64,000 nt of DNA, from contig NZ_CP033433.1 in the NCBI RefSeq assembly GCF_003713065.1, positions 1,833,001 to 1,897,000 of the forward strand, in the 5' to 3' direction. A program made the translations under genes and the position numbers. Numbering within the stretch: position 1 is the first letter of the stretch; every line of letters begins with the position of its first letter. Below the pieces are notes generated by a model, which did no database searches, was not told the origin of the DNA, and worked only from the letters and a program-made list of their open reading frames with translations. Shown here piece by piece: positions 15,856 through 25,333 of this stretch. Source of the stretch: Cohnella candidum. GTDB lineage: Bacteria > Bacillota > Bacilli > Paenibacillales > Paenibacillaceae.

Positions 15856-17937
15856 GGCGCCCCGCGATTCCCACATCGGAAGCCGGATTCGGAAAGCGCC
15901 CCCGCCCTCCGGCCGGTTGAAAGCCCCGATCGTCCCTCCGTGCAGTTCCACGATCTCGCGAGAAATGGCAAGCCCCAGTCCGCTTCCGCCGGAAGAGGAA
16001 TGACGGGACTTGTCTTTTTTGTAGAACCGGTCGAAAATGAACGGAAGATCGTCGGGGTCGATGCCGGAGCCGCTGTCTTCCACGGAGATTTCCGCCATCC
16101 CCAAATCCGGCAATCGGCGCAGGACGATCCGGATGAGGCCGCCTTGCGGCGTATAGCGGACGGCGTTGAACAGCAGGTTGGCGAACACGCGGTCCATCCG
16201 CTGGGCGTCGATCAGCACCTTGGCGCAAGCGTCTTCCTCCGCATCCAGCGCGCAGGAGAAGATCATGCCCTTCTCCTTCATATCCAACTCATAAAGTTCG
16301 TTCAACCGCTCCTTCCACTCCTCCAGCGTCACGCTGATACAGGACAGCTCCACGCGGCGGGCTTCCAGCACCGACAGCTCAAACAGGTCGTGGATCAGAC
16401 CGTTTAACCCCTCCACTTTCCCCAGCATCAGCCGGATCGTCGAATCCCTCTGGGCGTCGTCGCTGATAACGCCGTCCCTTAAAGCTTCCAAATACCCTTG
16501 CAGCAGCGTAATGGGCGTCCGCAGGTCGTGCGAGATGTTGCTGACGAGCTGGCGCCGGGATTGCTCCATCCGCTCCAGGCCCGTTTTCGTTTCTTCGAGC
16601 GTTTCATACGATTTACTCAGCTCTTCCGTCCGCTCCGCGATTCTCTCTTCCAGACGGTCGTTCCATTCCTTCAGCTCGGCCGACATCTGCTCCGCGCGTT
16701 CGAAAGTCCGGGAGGACCGCATCGCGATAATGAACGAGTTCATGATGATCAGGAACAACAGCCCGAACGGCACGAGGTCGACGGACCGCCACCAGCCGTT
16801 GTAGAACAGCATGTCGTTGACGATCGCCGCCACCATGCCGGCCACGCCCACGAGCGCCAGCTTGGCCCCTTCGCGTTTCCGGTATCCGCTCAGCACCAAG
16901 CCCGCGAGGATGATGATGCAGTTCGTCAGCAAATAAACTTGGTAGACCGCGAGCCATGACGTGAACACGATCGTCTGCAGCAGTGCAGCGCTAACCGCCA
17001 ACACGGCCGCGAACGCGCCGGACACCGCGACCCACCTGCCGCGCAGTTCGTCCGGGTACATTTTATGGTAGTATGCCAGTCCCGCCCAGCCGCTCAGCAC
17101 GAAGGCGGCATACTCGAGCCGGACCGACGTTTGCCAATCGAGGATATCGAACCAGCGGACGAGGAACCCTTCCCCGATGACCCCCATCCGGAGTGCCACA
17201 AGCAGGCAAAGCATCGCGAAAAACAAGTTCGCCGATTCCGACCTCCTCAGCGCGAACAAACCGATATGGTAAAGTCCGATCATCAGCAGGCAGCCGAACA
17301 CGATGAATTCCTGCGCGGCGTTGCGGGACTGCAGGCGGTCGATCTGCTCCGCGCTCCCCATGATGAGGTCCGTGCGGATGCCTCCGAGCCGATGATGATA
17401 GTTGGCGACGACGAGGCGGATGTCCGTCGTTGGACCCGGATCCGTGACATAAGCGGTGCCCGGCAATTGGTAAGGAGTCGTGTGAGTCGAATCGGGGCCG
17501 ACATGTCCTCGGGATAGGACGAGCTTTCCGTTGATATACATTTGATAGGCGGTGGAAATGTTCGGTACGCGGATGGCAAGCAAGTCGGGCGAATCCGGAT
17601 GCAGGATTTTCAAATGATACTCCCCGTAACCGACATCGGGAATCCGGCTTCCGTCGCCGGCGCGCCTATCTCTCCACATGCCGGGCACTTCCAGAGAGGT
17701 TTTCGCATTCTTCCCTCCGCCGCCGTTCGAGCCCAGCCACTCGAAATCCCACGTTCCGGCGAGGGAAACCGCACCATCGCGGCTCCAATCCCAGGTTGAG
17801 AGGTCTAAGACGCCGTCCTCGGCCTTCGGCGCCTGCCGATCGACGCGAACGGAGCAGCTGTCCACCAGCAGGAGAATCAACACGACGGCCAGCAGCAGTC
17901 CTCCCCATTTCGCTTTCCATCCCGACTGCAGCCTCAT
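15841..17937 (-). CDS. 7TM-DISM sensor histidine kinase
   Basis: 698 aa from the ATG at 17937 (GGGAGGGAG 8 nt upstream). A first helix at ~12-26, then an extracellular jelly-roll sensor (~40-190, with YHLKI, AIRVPNISTAYQMYINGKL), seven membrane helices (~205-410), a coiled linker, HisKA with His470 in SNISHDLRTP, and HATPase_c with NLLFNAVRYTP, DSGSGIDPDD and GSGLGLAI. The extracellular 7TMR-DISM-type domain suggests sensing of a carbohydrate-like or other small ligand. The likely partner is the OmpR-type regulator divergently encoded at 18091. Confidence 0.92.
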   Translation of the reverse strand: MRLQSGWKAKWGGLLLAVVLILLLVDSCSVRVDRQAPKAEDGVLDLSTWDWSRDGAVSLAGTWDFEWLGSNGGGGKNAKTSLEVPGMWRDRRAGDGSRIPDVGYGEYHLKILHPDSPDLLAIRVPNISTAYQMYINGKLVLSRGHVGPDSTHTTPYQLPGTAYVTDPGPTTDIRLVVANYHHRLGGIRTDLIMGSAEQIDRLQSRNAAQEFIVFGCLLMIGLYHIGLFALRRSESANLFFAMLCLLVALRMGVIGEGFLVRWFDILDWQTSVRLEYAAFVLSGWAGLAYYHKMYPDELRGRWVAVSGAFAAVLAVSAALLQTIVFTSWLAVYQVYLLTNCIIILAGLVLSGYRKREGAKLALVGVAGMVAAIVNDMLFYNGWWRSVDLVPFGLLFLIIMNSFIIAMRSSRTFERAEQMSAELKEWNDRLEERIAERTEELSKSYETLEETKTGLERMEQSRRQLVSNISHDLRTPITLLQGYLEALRDGVISDDAQRDSTIRLMLGKVEGLNGLIHDLFELSVLEARRVELSCISVTLEEWKERLNELYELDMKEKGMIFSCALDAEEDACAKVLIDAQRMDRVFANLLFNAVRYTPQGGLIRIVLRRLPDLGMAEISVEDSGSGIDPDDLPFIFDRFYKKDKSRHSSSGGSGLGLAISREIVELHGGTIGAFNRPEGGGAFRIRLPMWESRGAKIPS

Positions 17938-17994
17938 GGCCGTGACTCCCTCCCGCTCCGTGCCGCTTCCGCGCGTTTTTTGTTTTCGAACGTC

Positions 17995-18023
17995 ATTGTA
18001 ACGGCGCATTGATTCGACGTCAA
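17995..18023 (-). promoter_or_regulatory. Histidine kinase promoter
   Basis: TTGACG at 18023-18018, spacer 17, TACAAT at 18000-17995, 58 bp before the kinase ATG. Overlaps the opposing regulator promoter. Confidence 0.7.
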
Positions 18024-18038
18024 CGCTTTCGTTATAAT
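18009..18038 (+). promoter_or_regulatory. Response regulator promoter
   Basis: TTGATT at 18009-18014, spacer 18, TATAAT at 18033-18038, 52 bp before the GTG start. Shares 15 bp with the opposing kinase promoter; a GACGTC palindrome sits at the crossing. Confidence 0.7.
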
Positions 18039-18090
18039 GGGATGAAGCTTGAGAGCATGAGCTTAAAGCCATCGTTTGGGGGAAACCGAC

Positions 18091-18840
18091 GTGAATGGGC
18101 CGACAGCCGATATTCTGGTTGTGGACGATGAAACGGAAATTACCGAATTGATCAAACTTTACTTGGAGAGAGATGGTTATGCGGTACATACGGCGGATAA
18201 CGGGCGCGACGCCATCCGGATGGCCGAAGACCTGTCGCCCGATTTGATCATCCTCGACGTGCTGCTCGGTAAACCGGACGGCATCGAAGTGTGCCGGTCA
18301 TTGCGCGCAGGTACATGCGCCGACGTCCCGATCCTGTTCGTGAGCGCCAAAGGCGAAGACAACGACATTATCACCGGACTCTCCGAGGGCGGAGACGATT
18401 ACATCACCAAGCCGTTCAGTCCCAGCCAGCTCGTCGCCCGCGTCCGGGCGCATATCCGCCGGCGCAGGATGAACGGGAAAAACCAGGACGAACAACTGCC
18501 GACGCTTGCGTTCCCCGGCTTGGAAATCGACTTTCGAAGCTTGGAAGTCCGGCGCAACGGCGAGCGGATCCCTTTATCCGTCAAGGAATTCGAATTGCTG
18601 GCCGTCATGGCCAAACAGCCGAACCGCGTCTTCCCGCTCGACGAGCTGTACCGCCGCGTCTGGCAATCCGACAGCATGGGGGACACGCGGACCTTGATGG
18701 TGCACGTCAGCAACCTGCGCAAGAAGGTCGAAGACGATCCTTCCCGTCCTCTATGGATTCAAACCGTGCGCGGATTCGGCTACCGGTTCTGTCCGGACGG
18801 CGGAATCGGCTCGGAGCAAGAAATAAAGCAACCTATATAA
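18091..18840 (+). CDS. OmpR/PhoB family response regulator
   Basis: 249 aa from GTG 18091, preceded by GGGGGA at good spacing; a TTG at 18076 would add five residues but lies before it. Receiver domain with the acidic pair VVDDE, phospho-acceptor Asp in LIILDVLLG, LFVSAKG and conserved Lys in DDYITKPF. Winged-helix DNA-binding domain at the C-terminus (VKEFELLAVMAKQPNRVF, VHVSNLRKKVE, VRGFGYRF). Presumed target of the divergent 7TM-DISM kinase. Confidence 0.93.
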   Translation: MNGPTADILVVDDETEITELIKLYLERDGYAVHTADNGRDAIRMAEDLSPDLIILDVLLGKPDGIEVCRSLRAGTCADVPILFVSAKGEDNDIITGLSEGGDDYITKPFSPSQLVARVRAHIRRRRMNGKNQDEQLPTLAFPGLEIDFRSLEVRRNGERIPLSVKEFELLAVMAKQPNRVFPLDELYRRVWQSDSMGDTRTLMVHVSNLRKKVEDDPSRPLWIQTVRGFGYRFCPDGGIGSEQEIKQPI

Positions 18841-18862
18841 ATGTAAAAAGGATGAAACCTCT

Positions 18863-19735
18863 TTGATCCAGATGGCAAAAGATTGGCAGGACTACGAATT
18901 GATCGACACCGGCGGCGGCGAGAAGCTGGAGCGCTGGGGCGACATCGTCCTGCGCCGTCCCGACCCGCAAATCATTTGGCCGCTTCAAGCCGAGACCGGC
19001 ATGTGGCGGCAAGCGGACGGACATTATCACCGCAGCTCGTCGGGCGGCGGAAACTGGACGTTTAAACGCACGCTTCCGGAACGCTGGCAGATCTCCTACG
19101 GACCGCTGAAGTTCCACATCAAACCGACCAACTTCAAGCACACCGGTCTCTTCCCGGAGCAGGCGTTCAATTGGAGCTGGATGATGGACAAAATCCGCGG
19201 AGCCGGCCGGCCGATCCGCGTGCTCAACCTGTTTGCGTACACCGGAGGCGCTACGCTCGCTTCCGCGGCGGCCGGCGCCGAAGTTTGCCACGTGGACGCC
19301 GCCAAGGGCATGGTCCAATGGGCCAAAGAGAATGCCCAATTGTCCGGCCTGGGGGAGGCCCCGATCCGCTACATCACGGACGACGTATTCAAGTTCGTCG
19401 AACGGGAGCAGCGGCGCGGCCGCCAGTACGAAGCGATCATCATGGACCCTCCATCCTACGGCCGCGGACCTGGCGGAGAAGTCTGGAAGCTGGAAGAAAG
19501 CCTGTATCCGTTCCTGGAATCCTGTACTTCCATCTTGTCGGATCGTCCTCTGTTCGTTCTCGTGAATTCCTACACGACGGGCATTTCGCCTACGGTCCTG
19601 AACAACCTGCTGCATATGGCTTTTCGGCGTAAGCACGGCGGAAGCTTGAATTGCGGGGAAATCGGGCTTCCCATCACGAACAGCGGCATGGTTCTCCCTT
19701 GCGGGATCTTCGGCCGTTGGGAGAGCAATGCTTAA
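18863..19735 (+). CDS. Class I SAM-dependent methyltransferase (RlmI/COG1092-like)
   Basis: 290 aa from TTG 18863 (AAAGGA 11 nt upstream; ATG at 18872 is an alternative). Rossmann methyltransferase: motif I VLNLFAYTGGATLASAAAGA, then VDAAKGMVQWAKENA, and the catalytic-type motif IIMDPPSYGRG. The pattern is that of 23S rRNA methyltransferases of the RlmI/RlmK type, but the protein lacks their N-terminal PUA domain, so RNA as substrate is likely but not certain. Overlaps the CapA-like gene by 8 nt. Confidence 0.82.
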   Translation: MIQMAKDWQDYELIDTGGGEKLERWGDIVLRRPDPQIIWPLQAETGMWRQADGHYHRSSSGGGNWTFKRTLPERWQISYGPLKFHIKPTNFKHTGLFPEQAFNWSWMMDKIRGAGRPIRVLNLFAYTGGATLASAAAGAEVCHVDAAKGMVQWAKENAQLSGLGEAPIRYITDDVFKFVEREQRRGRQYEAIIMDPPSYGRGPGGEVWKLEESLYPFLESCTSILSDRPLFVLVNSYTTGISPTVLNNLLHMAFRRKHGGSLNCGEIGLPITNSGMVLPCGIFGRWESNA

Positions 19736-20951
19736 AAACGGACGCCGAACGTTGCGCCGAACTCCGGCGCTCCTTACGCTCGTTTGCGTCCTCCTGCTGA
19801 CGGCGTGCCTGAACGTTTCGCTTCCCGGGGCGTTCACGTCCGCTTCCCCGCCGGACCGCGCAGCACGCCAAGCTTCGCTCGCTTCCGATCCGCCGACGCA
19901 GGAAGCGACCCTGATGGCCGTCGGCGATATCATGGTCCACTCTCCGCAGCTTCCCGGCTACTTGGACGCCGCAACCAAGCGGTACGATTTCTCAGGTTGG
20001 TTCGAACGGGTCTCTCCTTTATTCCAAGAGGGCGATTGGGTCATCGGGAACCTCGAGACGCCGCTGGCCGGGGCCGATCTGAAATTTACCGGTTATCCGA
20101 AATTCAACGCGCCGGAGCAGTTAGCGGTTGACCTGCGCGAAGCCGGCTTCGATCTCGTGTCTACGGCGAACAACCACGCGATGGACCGGGGCTTTGCCGG
20201 CGTGCAGCGCACGCTGCGCAACGTCCGCAAAGCCGGATTGATCCCGGTCGGCACCGCAGAGTCGCCGAAGGACGCCGAACGGACGGCGATCGTTGACCGC
20301 GGAGGCATCCGGATGGGCTTCCTGGCTTACACATACGGCACGAACGGTATTCCGATCTCCAAGGATAAAGCCTACTCCGTCAATCTCATCGATCCGAAAC
20401 GAATGGCCGGCGATATCGCGAAGTTAAGAAAAGCCGGCGCGGACGTCGTCACGGTATCGCTTCATTTCGGAACGGAATACGAGCGGCTGCCGAACGACCA
20501 GCAGCGCAAAATCGTCCGCTCCGCCATCGGATCCGGGGCGGACATCATTCTGGGTTCCCACCCCCATGTCGTGCAGCCTTACGACGTCGTGAGCGTTCCC
20601 GCATCGGAAAGCGGCTTGAAACAAAACCGGAAAGGCGTCGTCATCTACTCGCTCGGCAACTTCGTCTCCAACCAATCCGGAGATTGGAAAGACGTCGGCC
20701 TCATCTTCTCCGTGCATGTCGTTAAAAAACGACAGCCCGACGGATCCTCATTGACCACCTGGGATCGGATCGGCCTAACGCCGACCGCTGTGCATATCGA
20801 GAATTCCGGCAGCAAGCGCCATTATACCGTACTTCCTATTCGACAGACGCTCGATGAACGTAAGGACGCCAGCCTAACGGAAGCCGACTATGCGGACTTG
20901 AAAGCGAAACTGGCCGGCATCGAGCAGCATCTGCACACTTACGAGCAATGA
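19728..20951 (+). CDS. CapA-like lipoprotein
   Basis: 407 aa. A signal peptide with lipobox LLTAC (lipid Cys27) puts it on the outer face of the membrane. PGA_cap domain of the calcineurin-like phosphoesterase fold: MAVGDIMVHSP, GNLETPLAG, TANNHAMDRG, SLHFGTEYERLP and ILGSHPHVVQPYD with metal-binding His and Asp. Known CapA proteins act in poly-gamma-glutamate anchoring, but no capB or capC is nearby, so its role here is unknown. Translationally coupled to the methyltransferase gene by an 8-nt overlap; ends at a strong terminator. Confidence 0.87.
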   Translation: MLKNGRRTLRRTPALLTLVCVLLLTACLNVSLPGAFTSASPPDRAARQASLASDPPTQEATLMAVGDIMVHSPQLPGYLDAATKRYDFSGWFERVSPLFQEGDWVIGNLETPLAGADLKFTGYPKFNAPEQLAVDLREAGFDLVSTANNHAMDRGFAGVQRTLRNVRKAGLIPVGTAESPKDAERTAIVDRGGIRMGFLAYTYGTNGIPISKDKAYSVNLIDPKRMAGDIAKLRKAGADVVTVSLHFGTEYERLPNDQQRKIVRSAIGSGADIILGSHPHVVQPYDVVSVPASESGLKQNRKGVVIYSLGNFVSNQSGDWKDVGLIFSVHVVKKRQPDGSSLTTWDRIGLTPTAVHIENSGSKRHYTVLPIRQTLDERKDASLTEADYADLKAKLAGIEQHLHTYEQ

Positions 20952-20970
20952 AAAAACGATTATCCCTCCG

Positions 20971-21023
20971 AAACGGCGGAGGATGAAGACAGGCATTCAT
21001 GTCTTCGTCCTCCGCCGTTTTTT
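20971..21023 (+). terminator. Terminator after the CapA-like gene
   Basis: AACGGCGGAGGA pairs with TCCTCCGCCGTT, extended by TGAAGACA/TGTCTTCG, followed by a T-run. Confidence 0.88.
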
Positions 21024-21093
21024 ACATGAAATGGAACCGCTCATCAGCTAGCACGTATGACGGGTTATCACGTTTCGCTGAGGGGTGCCGCCA

Positions 21094-21858
21094 ATGTCCT
21101 TTTCCAAATCCAAAATCAAGACCTCACAAGGATCGTTACAAATTCACGTCTCGGGAACCGGCGACCCGCCGATCATCCTGATCAACGGCGGATCCGGACC
21201 TATCGAAGGCTGGATGCGAGTCCTGCCCGCTCTTTCCGCCGCGTCATCGGTATTCGCGTATAACCGGTTCGGCGTCGCGGGCAGCGACAAACCCGCATCC
21301 CCCCAAGACGGCGTTGCAATTGTCGAAGCATTGCGGGAAGCCTTATCGATGACCGGCTTCAAACCTCCGTACTTGCTGGTCGGCCATTCTTTGGGTGGCC
21401 TATACGCGCAATTATTCGCCCGCCTTCATCCCGCCGAAGCGGCTGGAGTCGTCTTCCTCGAAGCCAGCCATCCGCGGGACCTTGCGCTTCAAGACTATCA
21501 AGGCAAGGGCGTAAAGGCCGTCAACAGACTGCTCTCCCTGTTCGATTCGTTGTCTCCGCACAAGAAATTCGGCGAGGTTCATTTCGTGGAAAGAACGGCG
21601 GAACAAATCCGGGAGAGCGGCGACTTTCCCGACATACCCGTATGGGTAGTGACCGGCGGGAAAGAAAACCGATTCATGCCGCCCGAAGCCCGAAGGCACC
21701 GAATGCAGAATCAGTTGGAGCTAGTCGTGCTGTCCCGTTTCGGCGAGCACGTCATCGCTTCGAAAAGCGGGCACTTCCCCCAATTAACGGAGCCTTCCGT
21801 CGTCATGGAAGCGATTCTTGCGTGCTTGGAACGGATCCGAGTAACCTCTGCAAAATAA
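21094..21858 (+). CDS. Alpha/beta hydrolase
   Basis: 254 aa from ATG 21094 (GAGGGG 8 nt upstream). Alpha/beta hydrolase fold: oxyanion region LINGGSGPIEGW, nucleophile elbow VGHSLGGLYAQ, late His in KSGHFPQLTEP, and an acidic residue expected after PVWVVTGG. Likely a serine esterase or lipase-like enzyme; substrate cannot be read. Single gene ending at a hairpin shared with the convergent marR. Confidence 0.85.
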   Translation: MSFSKSKIKTSQGSLQIHVSGTGDPPIILINGGSGPIEGWMRVLPALSAASSVFAYNRFGVAGSDKPASPQDGVAIVEALREALSMTGFKPPYLLVGHSLGGLYAQLFARLHPAEAAGVVFLEASHPRDLALQDYQGKGVKAVNRLLSLFDSLSPHKKFGEVHFVERTAEQIRESGDFPDIPVWVVTGGKENRFMPPEARRHRMQNQLELVVLSRFGEHVIASKSGHFPQLTEPSVVMEAILACLERIRVTSAK

Positions 21859-21894
21859 GATGAAAGCCCCGGGCGTTTACCCGGGGCTTTCATC
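21859..21894. terminator. Bidirectional hairpin between hydrolase and marR
   Basis: A perfect 15-bp stem GATGAAAGCCCCGGG / CCCGGGGCTTTCATC with a 6-nt loop. The U-rich tail is on the minus strand, so it mainly serves marR. Confidence 0.75.
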
Positions 21895-21916
21895 TATATG
21901 GATGAGACGCAAGGCA

Positions 21917-22399
21917 TTAGGCGCCTTTTTCTTTGCCGGCTTCCTGGCTTTTCTCGCCGGCTTTCTCCGCCGAGGGCGTTCCCGATTCCCTCGTACCTGC
22001 GACTTTCCCGATCAAATAGACGAGAAGCTGCCGGTTATGAGCGGATATCCGTTCCAGCGAACGTCCCGCGACGCCCGCTCTTACGCGCAAGCCGCGTTCC
22101 ACTTCCGAGCGGCCGAGCGCCGTCATATGGATCCAGACGATGCGGCGATCGCCCTCGTCGCGTCTCCGTTCGACCAGTCCCGCGCGTTCCATCCGGTCCA
22201 GCAGCGTCGTAATCGCCGCCGGCGTCGTTTCCAAAAAAGGCAGCAGCTCCGATGGCTTCATCGGCTCCTTCGCCAGCAGCAGCTCGAGCACCTCCAGCTG
22301 CCCGGCCGTCAATTGCGGAGCCAGCTCTTCCTCCAGCTGGGCGCTCCATTCTTTCGTGAGCTTCATCCAGATTTTCACAAATTCCGCCGCCGTGTCCAT
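21917..22399 (-). CDS. MarR family transcriptional regulator
   Basis: 160 aa. Winged helix at residues ~35-105: LTAGQLEVLELLLAKEPMKP, LLPFLETTPAAITTLLDRME, RAGLVERRRDEGDRRIVWIH with the wing DEGDRR typical of MarR. The Lys/Ala/Glu-rich C-terminus (EKAGEKSQEAGKEKGA) looks disordered. Its own promoter carries a palindrome, so it probably controls itself. Effector unknown. Confidence 0.88.
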   Translation of the reverse strand: MDTAAEFVKIWMKLTKEWSAQLEEELAPQLTAGQLEVLELLLAKEPMKPSELLPFLETTPAAITTLLDRMERAGLVERRRDEGDRRIVWIHMTALGRSEVERGLRVRAGVAGRSLERISAHNRQLLVYLIGKVAGTRESGTPSAEKAGEKSQEAGKEKGA

Positions 22400-22438
22400 C
22401 GAAACGTCTCACTCCTCCCGAACCTTGCCTTCTCTTTT

Positions 22439-22483
22439 ATTATACTCAGGGGCATTGTCGAAAGATAGTTTAATGCAATTAAA
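22439..22483 (-). promoter_or_regulatory. marR promoter with palindromic operator
   Basis: -10 TATAAT at 22444-22439; a weak -35 (TATCTT) near 22467-22462. Directly upstream, TTTAAT-GCA-ATTAAA (22469-22483) is a perfect 6-bp inverted repeat of the size used by MarR dimers. Confidence 0.5.
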
Positions 22484-22589
22484 TATTTACGACATGAATC
22501 CGCAAAAAGTCGAACCAGGCGACAGCCCATCACATATACTGGTGGCAAAACATGGTGAAAATCGTAACCCGATGGTCAAGGAGGCAGCC

Positions 22590-22766
22590 ATGTCAAAACC
22601 CGATGAACGAATCAAAATGATCGGCCAGATGGCTTTGGACGCCGGTTTAATCGAAGACCCACAGTGGCTGGGCCGGCTGGAGGAGCCGGTGCCTCTGTGG
22701 GTCGTATTGGATATGCTTCTCCGGTGGATCGACCGGATGGATCCGCAGAACGGCCCCTTTGATTAA
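22590..22766 (+). CDS. Small protein of unknown function, 58 aa
   Basis: Starts at ATG 22590 with a near-perfect AAGGAGG seven nt upstream. One soluble helical protein ([39 protein letters not shown]). No known domain. Its stop codon overlaps that of the convergent parC gene by 4 nt. The strong ribosome site argues that it is real. Confidence 0.7.
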   Translation: MSKPDERIKMIGQMALDAGLIEDPQWLGRLEEPVPLWVVLDMLLRWIDRMDPQNGPFD

Positions 22767-25258
22767 TCCTTGCGCTCGGGGCTCTGCAAAGGCTTTTTGA
22801 AGGCTTCCGCGAGGGCGTCCGACTTGTCCGTCGGCACGACGTTTTTGCCTTGGGCCCTGCGGTCGTCGATCGGCGCCGTTTCCGACAGGAACTCGGCGGT
22901 CGCGCTTCCCGCCGTCACGGTTAATAGCGTGACGGCTTCTTTCACGAGGAAAGCGGCGATGAGGCGCGTTCCGTTCGGCTTGACGCGTTTGCCTTCCTTG
23001 AACTCGAACGTCTGGATGCCCTTGCCGCCGCGTCCTTGCAGCGGGTAATCGAGCAGCAGCGTTCGTTTTGCATAACCGTGGTCGGAAAGCACCAGGATTT
23101 CTCCTTCGTCACCCGACACCGGGATGGCGTCGGCCAGGGCGTCGTCTTCTTTCAGGTTGATGCCGCGCACCCCGCCGGCAACCCGGCCTTGCAGGCTGAC
23201 TTCGTTTTCGGCGAACCGGATGCTCATCCCCTGCTCCGAAACCAAAAGAAGGTCTTCCGGCGCATCCGAACGGAATACGGTCAGTACTTCGTCGCCGTCG
23301 CCCACCTTGCAGGCCGCGATGGCCATGTTACGGGTTGTCGCGTATTCGATAAGCGGCGTACGTTTTACTTGTCCCCGCTTCGTCACGAAGACGAGTACGG
23401 GGCCGGCGTCTGCCGGCTGCCCTTCCGGCGGCGGGACAAGCTCGGAAGGCTTCACCGGGATGACGCTGACGATCCGATCGTCTTTGGACAACGGAAGCAC
23501 GTTCACGATCGCCGTTCCGGTATCCTTCCACTTAAACTCCGGAATCTGATGGACCGGAAGCAGGAAGTACTGCCCTTTCTGCGTAAACAGCAGCAGCGGA
23601 TCCACCGTGCTGACGCCCAGGCTCCAACGGATGACGTCGCCTTCCTTGACGCCGGCGCTTCCGATCTCGCCGCCCGAACGCGTGAACGACAGCAGGCTCG
23701 TCCGTTTCACGTAACCGCCGCGGCTGATCGACACGAGCACATCCTCTGCCGGCACGGTTACTTCGAGATTCACCTTGATCTCTTCGACTTCGCCCTGGAT
23801 GACCGAACGGCGATCGATCCCGTATTTGTCCCGGATCTCGGTCAGCTCGTCCTGGATGACCTTCATCAGCTTGCGCGGATTTTCGAGGATCGATCGCAGC
23901 TGGGCGATTTTCTTGTTCGTTTCGTCCAGTTCCTTTTGCAGCTGCGTAATTTCCAGGTTGGTCAAGCGGTACAGCTGCAAGGTCAAGATGGCGTCGGCTT
24001 GGCGCTCGGAGAACCCGAACTTCTCCGTCAGGTTGTCCTGCGCGTTTTGCCGGTTCTTGGAGGCTCGGATCGTCTCGATGACGGCGTCCAGGATGTTCAG
24101 CGCCTTGACGAGCCCTTCCACCACGTGAGCGCGGTCCTCGGCCTTTTCCAGGTCATATTTCGTGCGGAACGTGACGACTTCCTTCTGGTGCTCGATATAG
24201 GCTTCCAGCATCGCTTTGATGCCGAGCTGGCGTGGGGCCTTGTTCACGATGGCGACCATGTTGAAGTTGTACGCTACTTGCAGGTCCGTTTTCTTGAACA
24301 GGAAGGCGAGAATCCCCTCGGCGTCCGCGTCCTTCTTCAGCTCGACGACGATGCGCAGGCCTTGGCGGCCGCTTTCGTCGCGAACCTCGGCGATGCCGTC
24401 GACCTTCTTCTCCAAACGCAGGTTGTCGATGGACACCGCAAGCTTGGATTTGACGACCTGATAGGGAATTTGCGTGATAACGATTTGCTGCTTGCCGCCT
24501 CGGACGTCTTCGATGGCCGTCTTCGCGCGGACGTAGATGCGGCCTTTGCCGGTCTCATACGCTTCGCGGATGCCGTCCTCGCCCATGATGATGCCGCCGG
24601 TCGGAAAATCGGGGCCTTTGACGATGCCCATGAGCTCCGGAACGGTGATCGCGGGGTTGCCCATGACGGCGATACAGGCATCGATGATTTCGCGCAGGTT
24701 GTGCGTCGGGATTTCCGTGGCGAAGCCGGACGAAATGCCGCTGACGCCGTTCACGAGCAGGTTCGGATAACGCGAAGGCAGCACGACCGGTTCCTTGGTC
24801 GAGTTGTCGAAGTTGTCCTTGAACAGCACCGTGCGTTTCTCGATGTCGCGCAAGAGCTCCATCGCGATGGCCGACAGGCGCGCTTCCGTGTAGCGCATGG
24901 CCGCCGCCGGGTCGTCGTCCATCGAGCCCCAGTTGCCGTGGCCGTCGACGAGCGGATGCGCCATTTTCCAAGGCTGCGCCATCCGCACCATGCCCTCGTA
25001 GATCGACGCATCCCCGTGGGGATGGTAGTTACCCATGACGTCCCCGACCGTTTTCGCCGACTTGCGGTACGGTTTGTCCGGCGTGTTGCCGGCATCGTAC
25101 ATCGCGTACAGGATCCTGCGCTGCACCGGCTTCAGGCCGTCGCGGACGTCGGGAATCGCCCGGTCCTGGATGATGTATTTGGAATACCGCCCGAACCGGT
25201 CCCCGACGACTTCCTCGAGGAAAGCGGGCAAGAAATTTTCAAGAATGCTCAAAAGCAC
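22763..25258 (-). CDS. parC: DNA topoisomerase IV subunit A ParC
   Basis: 831 aa by the GTG at 25258; a TTG two codons in (25252) has better spacing from AGGAGG and gives a more usual N-terminus ([15 protein letters not shown]). Winged-helix breakage domain with catalytic Tyr123 in [11 protein letters not shown], tower, coiled coil, then C-terminal beta-pinwheel repeats (e.g. [15 protein letters not shown]). Pairs with ParE to decatenate chromosomes. It is assigned ParC rather than GyrA because ParE lies just upstream. The quinolone-pocket position equal to GyrA Ser83 is Ala84 ([10 protein letters not shown]). Confidence 0.93.
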   Translation of the reverse strand: MLLSILENFLPAFLEEVVGDRFGRYSKYIIQDRAIPDVRDGLKPVQRRILYAMYDAGNTPDKPYRKSAKTVGDVMGNYHPHGDASIYEGMVRMAQPWKMAHPLVDGHGNWGSMDDDPAAAMRYTEARLSAIAMELLRDIEKRTVLFKDNFDNSTKEPVVLPSRYPNLLVNGVSGISSGFATEIPTHNLREIIDACIAVMGNPAITVPELMGIVKGPDFPTGGIIMGEDGIREAYETGKGRIYVRAKTAIEDVRGGKQQIVITQIPYQVVKSKLAVSIDNLRLEKKVDGIAEVRDESGRQGLRIVVELKKDADAEGILAFLFKKTDLQVAYNFNMVAIVNKAPRQLGIKAMLEAYIEHQKEVVTFRTKYDLEKAEDRAHVVEGLVKALNILDAVIETIRASKNRQNAQDNLTEKFGFSERQADAILTLQLYRLTNLEITQLQKELDETNKKIAQLRSILENPRKLMKVIQDELTEIRDKYGIDRRSVIQGEVEEIKVNLEVTVPAEDVLVSISRGGYVKRTSLLSFTRSGGEIGSAGVKEGDVIRWSLGVSTVDPLLLFTQKGQYFLLPVHQIPEFKWKDTGTAIVNVLPLSKDDRIVSVIPVKPSELVPPPEGQPADAGPVLVFVTKRGQVKRTPLIEYATTRNMAIAACKVGDGDEVLTVFRSDAPEDLLLVSEQGMSIRFAENEVSLQGRVAGGVRGINLKEDDALADAIPVSGDEGEILVLSDHGYAKRTLLLDYPLQGRGGKGIQTFEFKEGKRVKPNGTRLIAAFLVKEAVTLLTVTAGSATAEFLSETAPIDDRRAQGKNVVPTDKSDALAEAFKKPLQSPERKD

Positions 25259-25333
25259 GTACCTCCTCGCGACCCATCATACCAACCGTTCACGTTAATC
25301 ATGCGACTTGCTCGTAATCCCGGACTTCCGCCG

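Noticed and set aside
19728-20951. Poly-gamma-glutamate capsule locus
   Set aside because: Only a CapA-like protein is present; capB, capC and capE are missing, so capsule synthesis is not supported.
22140-22766. 208-aa reading of the frame ending at 22766
   Set aside because: The upstream part is antisense to marR and its promoter; the strong ribosome site supports a start at 22590.
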